Numbered from the stretch's first letter, positions 8,087 to 16,357 are shown. The stretch is 50,565 bases of DNA from DSOT01 sp052386775 (GCA_052386775.1 JBQTJV010000041.1:1-50565), one strand, 5' to 3'. Numbers and translations: made by a program. Notes: generated from the letters alone by a model not told the origin.

Positions 8087-9475
8087 TTGAAAGCGACGCA
8101 CTTGGCACGGAAAGCGGCCGCCGACATCTCGCCCGTCATGCGCAAGCTGAGCGGCTATATCGCTCAGGCGGCGCGACGACCGGTGCCCGCGGCCGTCATG
8201 GAAAAGGCGAAGCATCATCTGCTCGACACGCTTTCCGCGATGGTGTCGGGTGCGCCGCTGCTGCCGGGGCGCCGCGCCATCGAATACGTACGCGCGCAGG
8301 GCGGCACGCCGGAAGCCTGTGTCGCGGGCAGCCGCATCGTCACCTCCGCAGTCAACGCAGCGCTTGCCAACGGCATGCTGGCGCACGCCGATGAGACCGA
8401 CGACGCCTATTACCTCGCGCTGGTGCATCCCGGCTGCGCCGTGGTGCCGGCCGCGCTGGCCATGGGCGAACGCGAGCGCTGCAATGGAACGGCGCTGCTG
8501 CGCGCCGTCGTTGCCGGCTACGACGTCTGCGCGCGCATTTCCAAGGCGCTGGGGATCGAAAAATTTCGCAGCGCCGGTTACTCCACGCACAGCTATGGCG
8601 GCGCGTTCGGTGCCGCTGCCGCAGCCGGTGCGCTCGCCGGCATCGACGCCGACCAGGCGCGCTATCTCCTTTCCTACACCGCACAGCAGGCGTCCGGGCT
8701 TTCGTGCTGGGCGCGGGACACCGAGCACATCGAAAAGGCGTTCGACTTCGGCGGCATGCCGGCCCGCAATGGCGTCACCGCCGCGGTGATGGTCGCAAGC
8801 GGTTTTAGCGGCGTCGAGGACGTCTTCTCGGGCGATCGCGGCTTCTTCCACGCGCATGAGCGATTTGCGGCCCCGGACTTGCTGGTGCGCGGACTGGGCA
8901 AACAATTCGACATCATGCAGACCGCGATCAAGCGCTGGGCGGTGGGCTACCCGATTCAGGCGCCGCTCGATGCGCTCTCGAATCTGATCGAGCGGCACGG
9001 CATCAAGGCGCCGGACGTCGAGGACGTCGTCGTGACGATAGACGAGCAGGGCGCGCGCACGGTCAACCAGCGCAAGATGGCAGACATCAACGTGCAGCAC
9101 CTCGCGGCGCTGATGCTGGTGGACGGGGAAATCACGTTCCACTCCTCGCACGACGCCTCGCGCCTGAAGGATCCGGCCGTTGCAGGCTTAAGTAAGCGTA
9201 TTGAGCTTGCGGGCAGCGCGGCGCTCTCGAGGGCAAGGACCACGCAGGCGATCGTCGACATCACCACCAGGGACGGCAAGCGCCATTCGTATCACACCAA
9301 AGCGGTGCGCGGCAGCGCGACCAACCCGATGTCGCGCGATGATGTCGAAACGAAGTGCCGCGACCTCCTGCGTCCGGTTCTCGGCGGGGCGCGCGCGGAA
9401 CGCCTGATCGCAACAGTATGGAATATCGAGCGGGTCGCGGATGTCCGGCAGCTTCGCCCGCTGCTCCGGGCCTAG
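8087..9475 (+). CDS. MmgE/PrpD family protein (copy 1)
   Basis: 462 residues from TTG 8087; an ATG at 8138 would give 445 residues and neither start has a clear ribosome site. The family hallmark near the N terminus, EKAKHHLLDTLSAMVSG, is present, followed by NAALANGMLAHADETDD, which aligns with the substrate-site segment of 2-methylcitrate dehydratase and iminodisuccinate epimerase. GYSTHSYGGAFGAAAAAG and the C-terminal domain are intact. PrpD-fold proteins dehydrate or isomerise polycarboxylates. There is no prpB/prpC context here, so a role in propionate metabolism is not supported; the neighbour Bug 3 suggests a carboxylic acid substrate. Confidence 0.85.
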   Translation: MKATHLARKAAADISPVMRKLSGYIAQAARRPVPAAVMEKAKHHLLDTLSAMVSGAPLLPGRRAIEYVRAQGGTPEACVAGSRIVTSAVNAALANGMLAHADETDDAYYLALVHPGCAVVPAALAMGERERCNGTALLRAVVAGYDVCARISKALGIEKFRSAGYSTHSYGGAFGAAAAAGALAGIDADQARYLLSYTAQQASGLSCWARDTEHIEKAFDFGGMPARNGVTAAVMVASGFSGVEDVFSGDRGFFHAHERFAAPDLLVRGLGKQFDIMQTAIKRWAVGYPIQAPLDALSNLIERHGIKAPDVEDVVVTIDEQGARTVNQRKMADINVQHLAALMLVDGEITFHSSHDASRLKDPAVAGLSKRIELAGSAALSRARTTQAIVDITTRDGKRHSYHTKAVRGSATNPMSRDDVETKCRDLLRPVLGGARAERLIATVWNIERVADVRQLRPLLRA

Positions 9476-9523
9476 GAATCGCCGCAATGCAGAAGGGCAT
9501 TGTTTACCCTCCACGCGTTCTCG

Positions 9524-9985
9524 CTACCGGCGAAGCGGCCTCCTGGTCTTGATGGGCTGTGTGCGTTCCCACGCTTCGACCGGTCCTTCCTCGATGATAA
9601 ACAGCGGATGCGGCTCAGGTCTTTCAATCTCCAGGCAACGACCATGATGGGCCGGATTTCTCGCACGCAGCTTCCGCAGCAAGTGCTGCCATTCGTATTG
9701 CAGTTGACCGGCAGAGCAGCGTAGCGCGATCTTTCCGCGTACCGGCCCGCATTTTCTCCGATCGAAGCTGTAGCCGCGCGCGTCGGCCTCGGCGAGGATC
9801 ACCGCAAGGTATGCGTTGATGGCGGAGCGCGGCAACCCGTGTTCGCGGAAGCGGTGCAGTTGAGGATGCCGGCGATAGCCTATGGTTCGGCCTCCCAACA
9901 CGGCGCGCGCAAGCAGCGCTTCGCGCCATAAAGTGACCAGCCCCTGCGGGTCGAGATATTTGGGGTGTAGTGTCCAGAGTCTCAT
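9524..9985 (-). CDS. Pyrimidine dimer DNA glycosylase (endonuclease V type)
   Basis: 153 residues beginning MRLWTLHPKYLDPQGLV, the typical start of PF03013 (Pyr_excise) proteins, with WREALLARAVL next; the glutamate there is the likely equivalent of the catalytic Glu of phage T4 endonuclease V. The blocks GYRRHPQLHRF, EADARGYSFDRRK and QLQYEWQHLLRKL, then RPEPHPLF near the C terminus, also fit the family. The enzyme would cut the glycosyl bond at UV-induced pyrimidine dimers. The frame stays open upstream, but the MRLW start is the family start. It is 40 bp downstream of the exported deaminase gene on the same strand. Confidence 0.85.
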   Translation of the reverse strand: MRLWTLHPKYLDPQGLVTLWREALLARAVLGGRTIGYRRHPQLHRFREHGLPRSAINAYLAVILAEADARGYSFDRRKCGPVRGKIALRCSAGQLQYEWQHLLRKLRARNPAHHGRCLEIERPEPHPLFIIEEGPVEAWERTQPIKTRRPLRR

Positions 9986-10025
9986 GCGACGGCGACATTC
10001 CTTGCGAAACGCTCGAAGGTGTTGC

Positions 10026-10484
10026 CTATCGGCGCGGCGATCCAGCGTCCCGCAAACTGCTTCCATAGTACATCCTCGCCACGCCTGCTTCCGCCGCCGC
10101 AGCTTCGCACAGGCGGCAGGGGCGTGAGGTGGAGTAGAGAACGGCGCCGGCAAGCATCTTCCGATTCAAACGGCGCTGCGCGTCCTTGATCGCCTCGCGC
10201 TCGGCGTGGGCGTTGGAATCACCCAGCTTGACGACGCGGCTCGGTCCTTCGCCCACGACTGCCTTGTCGAGCACCAGCACGGCCCCGTACGACTGGTCGC
10301 CCCAGGACTCGGCGAGTCGCTTCATCGATTCAGCGGCTTCGTACCAGCGCCGCTGGAGAATTGCATCGGTCTGCGCGAAGCCGAGGCGTGCGGTGACGAG
10401 CCCTGCAAACAAGGAGAGGACCCGGACCAGAGCCTGCCTTCGGGTGACCTGGCGTATGAGGTCAGACACGATCATGCGATCCAC
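10026..10484 (-). CDS. Exported nucleoside (cytidine/dCMP-type) deaminase
   Basis: 152 residues. The zinc and catalytic motif HAE is at 93-95 and P-C-x-x-C at 122-126, as expected for the CMP/dCMP deaminase fold. Residues 14-37 look like an export signal: TRRQALVRVLSLFAGLVTA, with twin arginines at 15-16, ending LGFA-Q near residue 37. That is unusual, because most such deaminases are cytosolic. Start choice is M1 or M4 and does not alter the signal. It could deaminate a nucleoside or base in the periplasm, or belong to a guanine/tRNA deaminase branch. Enzyme class is fairly sure; location is inferred. Confidence 0.75.
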   Translation of the reverse strand: MDRMIVSDLIRQVTRRQALVRVLSLFAGLVTARLGFAQTDAILQRRWYEAAESMKRLAESWGDQSYGAVLVLDKAVVGEGPSRVVKLGDSNAHAEREAIKDAQRRLNRKMLAGAVLYSTSRPCRLCEAAAAEAGVARMYYGSSLRDAGSPRR

Positions 10485-10502
10485 GGTGGTATTCCGAACA
10501 CG

Positions 10503-10835
10503 TCAAAGCTTCCCAAAAAATTGGGTGATATCGAAACACACCCAGACCGATGAGCCGTCGGGCCTTATCCACTCTACGCGATCGAATGTTCTTCCTCCCG
10601 GCGCCTTGGCAAGCGATTGATGTCCACGTCTGCCGCCTTGAAATCTCTCCTTGAGCCATTGATATTCGGCAGCCACACCCGTTTTCCAGTCCGCGATATT
10701 GATGATAACGGCCGTATCGCAACTGCTGCCATCCCCGCCGCTGTACACGGATGCCGGCGATGGTGAAACCGGCTGCGCAATGGCCGGCGCCGAAAGAACG
10801 GTCAGCAGGACGAAAACTAACGCATGTCTGTGCAT
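10503..10835 (-). CDS. Small secreted protein of unknown function
   Basis: 110 residues. A clear Sec signal peptide (MHRHALVFVLLTVLSAPAIA) is cut after AIA near residue 20. The mature 90 residues contain two cysteines (SSCDTAV and VWVCFD) that could form a disulfide, plus the segments AVIINIADWKTG and AAEYQWLKERF. I do not recognise a named domain. Position 18 bp upstream of the deaminase gene on the same strand suggests shared transcription. The protein is probably periplasmic. Confidence 0.65.
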   Translation of the reverse strand: MHRHALVFVLLTVLSAPAIAQPVSPSPASVYSGGDGSSCDTAVIINIADWKTGVAAEYQWLKERFQGGRRGHQSLAKAPGGRTFDRVEWIRPDGSSVWVCFDITQFFGKL

Positions 10836-10844
10836 GGCAAGACT

Positions 10845-11198
10845 CTAGGCGGTGCGACCGCGTTTACGCGCCAGGCCCTCGACGTGCACGCGTCGCGCTT
10901 GCTCGCGACGGGCCTGCTCGCGGCGCCGGCAAGCGCGACACAGCTTCGCCGTCGATTCCACATTGCCTTTGGCGACTTCATACCACCACTTCTGTTGGGC
11001 GGCACGCCAGATTTGCGCCGCGCCGCAACTGGCGCAGGTAAAAGGGATGTCCTCATAGTAGCCGCGCGCGACAAAACTCGGCGTCCCGTAGCTATTGTAG
11101 GGCGCCAGCGCTTCTACGTTTACCTGCACCAGGCCGGGCGGGGTCGGTGTGGTGCGGTGGAGCTTACGCTGGAATTGACGTTGCTTCCGGCGCGACAT
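10845..11198 (-). CDS. Zinc-ribbon domain protein (PF13451-like)
   Basis: 117 residues from the ATG complementary to 11196-11198. A four-cysteine ribbon is visible, C55-x-x-C58 and C87-x-x-C90, with the strongly conserved core QQKWWYEVAKG (69-78) between them, diagnostic of the 'probable zinc-ribbon' family. Both ends are rich in Arg/Lys (SRRKQRQFQRK; RREQARREQARR), suggesting nucleic-acid contact. The function of this family is not established. The start follows the PhzF stop with one base between them, so the two genes are probably one transcript. Confidence 0.75.
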   Translation of the reverse strand: MSRRKQRQFQRKLHRTTPTPPGLVQVNVEALAPYNSYGTPSFVARGYYEDIPFTCASCGAAQIWRAAQQKWWYEVAKGNVESTAKLCRACRRREQARREQARRVHVEGLARKRGRTA

Positions 11199-11199
11199 G

Positions 11200-12033
11200 C
11201 TAGAGCGTGATTTCGCCGTGAATGACGTGCACCACGTCACCGCCGACCCAAATTTCGTCTCCGTCCTTGCGTAGATAAACGCGCCCGGCTCTTCCCAGCG
11301 CGGCACCTTGGGACACGACGTAAGAGGCCCCGGCGATTCCAGAGCCGATGAGCCACTGCGCGAGGCTGGCATTGAGGCTGCCGGTCACCGGGTCTTCGAA
11401 TTTTCCGCTGCCGATGAAGGCGCGCACTTCGAACGCTGCATCGTGGTCGGCATCATGCGGGCCGACGACGCCGAGCTTAAGCGCGCCGAGCGCCGCCCAA
11501 TCGACTTTGAGCGAAAGCACCTGACGCGCGGAGCCGAGCATCACCGCGCACCACCCCGGGCCGTTGTCGATCCACTGATGCCGGACGATGTCCGACGCGG
11601 GAATCGCAAGCGCTCTGGTGATCGTGGCGAGCATCTCGGGCTCGAGCGGACCGGTACGGCGCAGCGGCGGCGCGGCGAACTCGAGGCGCGGTCCATCGCA
11701 GCGCACGCGGACGACTCCGACGCCGCACTGCTGCACGACGATATTCGGATTGCGCGGCTTTCCACCCGCAGCCAGCCAGCAGTGGCATGTCCCGAGCGTG
11801 GGGTGACCGGCGAAAGGAAGCTCGCCGAAGGGTGTGAAGATACGCACGTAGTAGTCTGCATCGGGATCGGTCGGCGGCAGCAGGAACGTCGTCTCAGAGA
11901 GATTCGTCCAGCGCGCGAGTGCGGCCATGCGCTCATCGCTCAACCCCGCGGCGTTATGCACAACCGCGAGCGGGTTTCCACTCAGAGGGTCTGCCGAGAA
12001 GACGTTGACCTGCCTGAACTCAAATGCGGACAT
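11200..12033 (-). CDS. PhzF-family isomerase/epimerase-like protein
   Basis: 277 residues with the diaminopimelate-epimerase-like fold of PhzF. The start FRQVNVFSADPLSGNPLAVV and the segment TNLSETTFLLPP are family signatures; E47 in SETTF matches the catalytic glutamate of PhzF. The C-terminal block FEDPVTGSLNASLAQWL is also conserved. A TTG at 12048 is possible, but ATG 12033 gives the standard start. No other phenazine genes are near, so an actual role in phenazine synthesis is unlikely; most chromosomal PhzF homologues have unknown substrates. Confidence 0.85.
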   Translation of the reverse strand: MSAFEFRQVNVFSADPLSGNPLAVVHNAAGLSDERMAALARWTNLSETTFLLPPTDPDADYYVRIFTPFGELPFAGHPTLGTCHCWLAAGGKPRNPNIVVQQCGVGVVRVRCDGPRLEFAAPPLRRTGPLEPEMLATITRALAIPASDIVRHQWIDNGPGWCAVMLGSARQVLSLKVDWAALGALKLGVVGPHDADHDAAFEVRAFIGSGKFEDPVTGSLNASLAQWLIGSGIAGASYVVSQGAALGRAGRVYLRKDGDEIWVGGDVVHVIHGEITL

Positions 12034-12393
12034 GGTTTCGCTCGCCAAGTGCCGGTAAGTCGCCGCTTGGGCGATTATGGCACGCCGGCGATGTCGACGA
12101 AAAAGGCGCCGTCATTGCCCGTTGACGCTCGGGCCGGTTCTGCCGAACTGTCTTACGGTGAAGGAGGACCCGCCTCGCTCTGATTCGATCCGATCTGCAC
12201 CTGCTGCTTCCACGTGCGGATTTACTCACGCAACTGTAACTTCTACTGCCGGCGACCTGGCTGTCGGGATGCCGCCTGACGCGAATCTTGCTGTTCTGAA
12301 CCAGTCTCCATACCTGCGCCCGCAATGGCGCGTTTCTTGCTGTCGCTACACGCGCAGCAGCTAATCGATTGGCTGCTCAGTAAGGAGTGCGAG
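12034..12393. other. 360-bp divergent intergenic region
   Basis: Non-coding stretch between the divergent PhzF-like and FAD/Rieske genes. It looks less GC-rich than the surrounding genes. It must hold promoters in both directions, but I found no -35/-10 pair with good matches at normal spacing. A strong ribosome site AAGGAG at 12382-12387 serves the ATG at 12394. No RNA gene or convincing operator is seen. Confidence 0.5.
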
Positions 12394-13929
12394 ATGACAA
12401 CTAAATCGGTGTGGATGGCCACAGCGCAAATACCCGATAGACCTTCGCTGGCCGGTAATACACGAGCTGACGTCTGTATCGTCGGTGCGGGCATCGCCGG
12501 CATGACGACCGCGTATTGCCTGCTGCATGAAGGCAAGTCCGTAATCGTCCTGGACGATGGAGGTATCGGCGGCGGTATGACACAACGGACGACGGCCCAT
12601 CTGACAAACGCGATAGACGACCGGTACTTCGAAATCGAACGCCTGCACGGCCAGGACGGCGCTCGACTGGCCGCCGAAAGTCACACTGCAGCGATCGACC
12701 GGATCGAGTCCATAGTTCGTGAAGAGGGCATCGAGTGCGAGTTCGAGCGACTCGATGGCTACCTGTTTTTGCCGCCTGGCGAGTCGAAGGAACTGCTCGA
12801 ACGTGAAATGGCCGCAGTGCATCGCGCCGGCTTGGGGGGCGTCGAGCGGGTACAGCGTGCGCCCATGCCTGACTTCGATACAGGGCCCTGCTTGCGCTTT
12901 CCACGGCAGGCCCAGTTTCATCCGCTGAAGTACCTTGCGGCTCTGGCGCATGCCATGGAACGGGAAGGCGGATCCATTCACACCCGGACGCATGTCAGCC
13001 GTATCCAGGGTGGTGCGGCTCCGCGGGTGGAGACTAGCAAGGGCTATACGGTTGTCGCCGACGACATAGTGATAGCGACTAACACGCCGATCAACGATGT
13101 CGTAACACTGCACACCAAGCAGGCGTCGTATACCACGTACGTCATCGGTGCGCGGGTCCCCCGGGGTTCAGTTACCCGGGCGTTGTACTGGGATACGCGC
13201 GATCCATACCATTACGTTCGATTGGCACCTTCGGACAGCATGGAGCATGAGGTTTTGATCGTCGGCGGCGAAGATCACAAGACCGGTCAGGCAAATGATG
13301 CCGCTCAACGATTCTCACGACTCGAAGGGTGGGCGAGAGAGAGATTCCACGCGATCGCTGGCATAGAGTTTCAATGGTCCGGCCAGGTAATGGAGCCGAT
13401 CGACGGCGTGGCTTTCATCGGCCGCAACCCGGGAGACTCGTCCAATGTCTACGTCGCAACGGGCGATTCAGGCATGGGGATGACGCATGGAACCGTTGCC
13501 GGAATCCTGCTCACCGATTTGATTATGGGGCGCGAGTCTCCCTGGGCACGTTTCTATGACCCGTCGCGCAAGATGTTCCGAACACTGACTGGCTACGTAA
13601 GGGAAAATCTCAACGTGGTGGCGCAGTACGCGACCGATTACGCAACAGGGGGAGACGTGCAGTCGGCCGACGAGATAGCACCCGGGCAAGGCGCCGTCAT
13701 TCGACGCGGGTTCAGGAAGATTGCGATCTATCGCGACGAGAACGGCGTGCAACATGAATACTCAGCGGTGTGTACGCATCTTGGATGCATCGTCAGTTGG
13801 AATGGCATGGAGAAAACGTGGGATTGTCCATGCCATGGCTCGCGTTTCGATAAAGACGGACGCGTGATTGGTGGGCCCGCAAAAAGCAACCTGGCGCGCG
13901 TGCACGAGCATGCGGCCTCCACGCATTAG
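12394..13929 (+). CDS. FAD-dependent oxidoreductase with C-terminal Rieske [2Fe-2S] domain
   Basis: 511 residues. An N-terminal DAO-type FAD domain (GAGIAG at residues 31-36, followed by an acidic LDD end of the nucleotide fold) is fused to a Rieske domain with cluster ligands C460/H462 in CTHLGC and C478/H481 in CPCHGS. This architecture is known from YhfW-like proteins, whose physiological substrate is not settled. The start is fixed by the AAGGAG at 12382-12387, not by the upstream ATG at 12325. Codon use is less GC-biased than in the Bug genes (for instance several ATA codons), hinting at a different history. No signal peptide, so probably cytoplasmic. Confidence 0.88.
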   Translation: MTTKSVWMATAQIPDRPSLAGNTRADVCIVGAGIAGMTTAYCLLHEGKSVIVLDDGGIGGGMTQRTTAHLTNAIDDRYFEIERLHGQDGARLAAESHTAAIDRIESIVREEGIECEFERLDGYLFLPPGESKELLEREMAAVHRAGLGGVERVQRAPMPDFDTGPCLRFPRQAQFHPLKYLAALAHAMEREGGSIHTRTHVSRIQGGAAPRVETSKGYTVVADDIVIATNTPINDVVTLHTKQASYTTYVIGARVPRGSVTRALYWDTRDPYHYVRLAPSDSMEHEVLIVGGEDHKTGQANDAAQRFSRLEGWARERFHAIAGIEFQWSGQVMEPIDGVAFIGRNPGDSSNVYVATGDSGMGMTHGTVAGILLTDLIMGRESPWARFYDPSRKMFRTLTGYVRENLNVVAQYATDYATGGDVQSADEIAPGQGAVIRRGFRKIAIYRDENGVQHEYSAVCTHLGCIVSWNGMEKTWDCPCHGSRFDKDGRVIGGPAKSNLARVHEHAASTH

Positions 13930-14055
13930 CGACAGCCCCGCCAGGCCTGGCTCCTCATTCTGAGCTTCAGCTTCCGGCAGCCACCGGAGCGAATCGCTAC
14001 CCATATCGCCTCCGATTGGCTCAAAGCGCCACCCTCGTGGGCAAAAGCGGCGAAG

Positions 14056-14433
14056 TCAGCCGCGCGTGACGTGAGCGGCAATGCACAGCCAGTGTCCTTT
14101 CCGGCGCGCCCAGACATCGGTGTATCGGCCTGCCGCGGCCTGACCGCCTGCCTTGGTGTATGTCGTGCGCCCGTGGATGATGGCGATGTCGCCCATGATC
14201 CGGATGCGCACGTCCCGGGCCTCGAGATTCGAGATCGTCGCCGGTTGTGCGATCTGCTTGAGGAAGCCCGCGCGGTCGACGAGCGAGCCGTCGGGGTTGC
14301 TGTTCAGAAAATCCTCAGACAGGTTCTTTTCGAACCAGCGCACATCGGACGCCTGGACCGATTTCATATAGCCGCTGTTGAGCTCCTGCAGGATGTAGAT
14401 GTCGACATCGTTCGCGACGGTGCTGGCTTGCAT
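14056..14433 (-). CDS. NTF2-like / SnoaL-like protein (DUF4440 type)
   Basis: 125 residues from the ATG complementary to 14431-14433, which has a strong GGGAGGCG ribosome site; this rejects the longer frame. The pattern (N-terminal helices, WFEKNLSEDFLNSNPDGSLVDRAGFLKQI, then strands including IRIMGDIAIIHGRTTY and the ending RRKGHWLCIAAHVT) is the cone-shaped NTF2-like fold common in small uncharacterised enzymes or binding proteins. It is divergent from the ArsR-type regulator, with palindromes in the shared 101-bp gap, so it is a likely target of that regulator. Confidence 0.75.
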   Translation of the reverse strand: MQASTVANDVDIYILQELNSGYMKSVQASDVRWFEKNLSEDFLNSNPDGSLVDRAGFLKQIAQPATISNLEARDVRIRIMGDIAIIHGRTTYTKAGGQAAAGRYTDVWARRKGHWLCIAAHVTRG

Positions 14434-14478
14434 GGTTTCGCCTCCCTGGGTGGTTCCGGGTGCCCGCACTCGCCTGCG

Positions 14479-14500
14479 GTATGGACAGCATTCTCCATAC
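14479..14500. promoter_or_regulatory. Inverted repeat GTATGGA-N8-TCCATAC, candidate operator
   Basis: Perfect 7-bp arms separated by 8 bases in the gap between the NTF2-like gene (minus) and the ArsR-type regulator (plus). Size and position fit a dimeric winged-helix repressor site controlling both genes. No protein-binding evidence exists in the sequence itself. Confidence 0.5.
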
Positions 14501-14515
14501 GGAGTAGCGTCTATG

Positions 14516-14533
14516 TTTCACGGAGAAGTGAAA
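14516..14533. promoter_or_regulatory. Inverted repeat TTTCAC-N6-GTGAAA over the regulator's ribosome site
   Basis: Perfect 6-bp arms. The 6-base spacer GGAGAA is the ribosome site of the regulator gene whose ATG is at 14535. A repressor or an RNA hairpin here could limit the regulator's own expression. The spacer is also complementary to TTCTCC at 14491-14496, inside the other palindrome. Confidence 0.5.
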
Positions 14534-14534
14534 T

Positions 14535-15227
14535 ATGCATGACGCACCGGAAATCTCGCGTGTCGCCCACCTTCTCGCCGACCCCGCCCGGGCAAGGATC
14601 CTCTGGACCCTGATCGACGGCACGACGCGTCCGGCCGGAGAGCTGGCTTACGCCGCGAATATTTCAGCGCAGTCGGCAAGCGCGCATCTTGCCAAGCTGG
14701 TCGGCGGCGGACTGCTCGCCGCACAAGTGCAAGGACGCCATCGCTACTTCCGGATCGCGAGCGCGGAGGTTGCCGGCGTAATCGAAGGCATAGCCTCCGT
14801 TGGCGTTTCGTCCAGGCCGCGGGTGCCGCGCCCGCCGCTGCCTTCGCCGGGCGTGCCAGTGCAGTTTCTTCACGCCCGGACCTGCTATGGCCATCTGGCC
14901 GGCGAGATGGCGGTGAAGGTTCTCGAGCGAATGCTGCACGCGCGATGGCTGACCGTGGACGGGCGCGATTTTGCCGTGACCCCGCTTGGCGAGAAGAAAT
15001 TGACCGCACTCGGTATCGATCTTCCCGCAGCTAGCCGGCCGCGGCGCGTATTCGCCCGCGCCTGCGTGGACCTTACCCAGCGGCGCGCGCATCTTGGCGG
15101 TGCGCTGGGGGATGCGCTGCTCGAACTCTATGTCGCGCGCGGCTGGGTTCAGCGCCACCGCCGTTCTCGCGTCGTCAGCATCACACCCCGGGGACGCGAC
15201 AAGTTTAGAAGCTTGTTCGGTATCTGA
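14535..15227 (+). CDS. ArsR-type winged-helix transcriptional regulator
   Basis: 230 residues. The N-terminal 80 residues are a classic ArsR HTH: VAHLLADPARARILWTLIDG, then ELAYAANISAQSASAHLAKL as the recognition region and GRHRYFRIA as the wing. The remaining 150 residues form a second part with FLHARTCYGHLAGEMAVKV, seen in longer ArsR homologues whose C-terminal domain is of unknown role (RTCYDHLAG-type motif). It probably acts as a repressor binding the palindromes just upstream. The cysteine in the ARTCYGHLAG motif is a candidate sensor position, but this is inference. Confidence 0.85.
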   Translation: MHDAPEISRVAHLLADPARARILWTLIDGTTRPAGELAYAANISAQSASAHLAKLVGGGLLAAQVQGRHRYFRIASAEVAGVIEGIASVGVSSRPRVPRPPLPSPGVPVQFLHARTCYGHLAGEMAVKVLERMLHARWLTVDGRDFAVTPLGEKKLTALGIDLPAASRPRRVFARACVDLTQRRAHLGGALGDALLELYVARGWVQRHRRSRVVSITPRGRDKFRSLFGI

Positions 15228-15291
15228 GGCAGCTGGCTATTCGCTGTGGACGGACTTCTAGCGTTCCCGGCGAGGGACCCGCTCTTCCCAT

Positions 15292-16242
15292 TTAAACGGT
15301 GCTCTGGCGAGCGCCGGCGTCGCCGGCGCGCATTGCCTGCGCGATCGTCTCGCGGCTCCACTGCGGCGCGATGCGCTGGATGAAGTCGAGCATGTAGCTG
15401 CGCAGGTAATTCTCGCGGCGCAGTTCTATGCACGCGACCGTGGGTTCGAACAGTTTCGCCGCGTCGATGGCGCGTAGCTTCGAGTCGCGGCACGGCTCGT
15501 AGGCGATGGAGGGCAGGATCGCGATGCCCAGCCCCAGCTCCACGTAGGTCTTGACCACGTCGGCATCGATCGCGCTCAGCACGATGTTGGGCCGGATGCG
15601 GGCCGCTGCAAACGCGCGCAGCACCGCCGAGCCGCCGACAAAACTCTGGTCGAGCGTGATGATGGGATGCCTGGCGATCGCCCTCAGCGTGAGACGCTTC
15701 TCCTTCAGCAGCGGGTGACCCTTGGGCGTGATCACGCTGCGATGCAGTTCATAGCAGGGCAGCATCACCAGATCGCTTACCGACTCGGGCGGCTGGCTGC
15801 TGACGCCGATGTCGGCCTCGCCTGAAGCGACGAGTTGCGCAGTTTGTGCTGGACTCGCCTGGCGCAGGACTAACTGCACGCTGGGATGACGCCTGATGAA
15901 GTCGCGGATGACGTCGCGCAACACGTAGCGCGCGTGCATGTGCGTCGTAGCAACGACCAGGCGCCCGGCATCCTTGGCCGTGAAGTCGTCACCGATCCGC
16001 TTGAGATTCTCGGCATCGTGCAGCATGCGTCGGGCGACATCGAGGATCGCCTGGCCCGGCTCGGTGACGCCGACGATGCGGTTACCTTTGCGCACCAGGA
16101 TGGCGATGCCGATTTCCCGTTCGAGCATCTGGATCTGCTTGCTGATGCCGGGCTGCGAGGTGTGCAGCGCGGCGGCCGCCCGCGAGATGTTGAAGCCCTG
16201 TTCCGCGATGCCGTGAAGGTAACGGAGCTGCTGCAGGTTCAT
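15292..16242 (-). CDS. LysR-family transcriptional regulator, CysB-like
   Basis: 316 residues. The N-terminal HTH reads MNLQQLRYLHGIAEQGFNIS followed by TSQPGISKQIQMLE. The linker and effector region carry RLVVATTHMHARYVLRDVI, closely like the ATTHTQARY segment typical of CysB/Cbl. CysB-type regulators in proteobacteria respond to sulfur status (O-/N-acetylserine, sulfate, APS). It is divergent from the first ThDP enzyme with 143 bp between start codons, the usual arrangement for a LysR regulator and its target. The true cysB of this organism may be elsewhere; this could be a catabolic paralogue. Confidence 0.85.
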   Translation of the reverse strand: MNLQQLRYLHGIAEQGFNISRAAAALHTSQPGISKQIQMLEREIGIAILVRKGNRIVGVTEPGQAILDVARRMLHDAENLKRIGDDFTAKDAGRLVVATTHMHARYVLRDVIRDFIRRHPSVQLVLRQASPAQTAQLVASGEADIGVSSQPPESVSDLVMLPCYELHRSVITPKGHPLLKEKRLTLRAIARHPIITLDQSFVGGSAVLRAFAAARIRPNIVLSAIDADVVKTYVELGLGIAILPSIAYEPCRDSKLRAIDAAKLFEPTVACIELRRENYLRSYMLDFIQRIAPQWSRETIAQAMRAGDAGARQSTV

Positions 16243-16264
16243 GGCCGGAACTATAGCCTACGGT

Positions 16265-16276
16265 TATCGCACGATA
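16265..16276. promoter_or_regulatory. Palindrome TATCG-CA-CGATA, candidate LysR-site core
   Basis: A perfect 12-bp palindrome lies 22 bp upstream of the LysR start, within the divergent region to the ThDP gene. LysR regulators usually bind a T-N11-A palindrome near their own start; here the T and A are separated by ten bases, so it is only a near match. TATAGC downstream resembles a -10 box for the ThDP gene. Confidence 0.35.
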
Positions 16277-16326
16277 GAAACAGATTCTTTTATAGCATAC
16301 GCCGGGCGGGATAGCATTGCTCTTCA

Positions 16327-16357
16327 CGTTCGCCCTTCGACGGGCTCTGGACGAACG
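16327..16357. repeat. Dispersed palindrome of the CGTTCG...CGAACG type (copy a)
   Basis: CGTTCGCCC and GGACGAACG arms flank CTTCGACGGGCTC-like sequence, a form of the REP-like element recognisable in many proteobacterial genomes (GTTCGCCCTGAG...TCGAAGGG). It ends 29 bp before the ATG of the first ThDP gene, in its leader. Confidence 0.65.

Noticed and set aside
8087..9475. MmgE/PrpD genes as part of the methylcitrate cycle
   Set aside because: No prpC or true prpB is nearby; the PEP-mutase-fold protein at 32637 lacks the catalytic Cys of methylisocitrate lyase.
11200..12033. Phenazine biosynthesis
   Set aside because: Only a PhzF-fold protein is present; no phzA-E or phzG is near.
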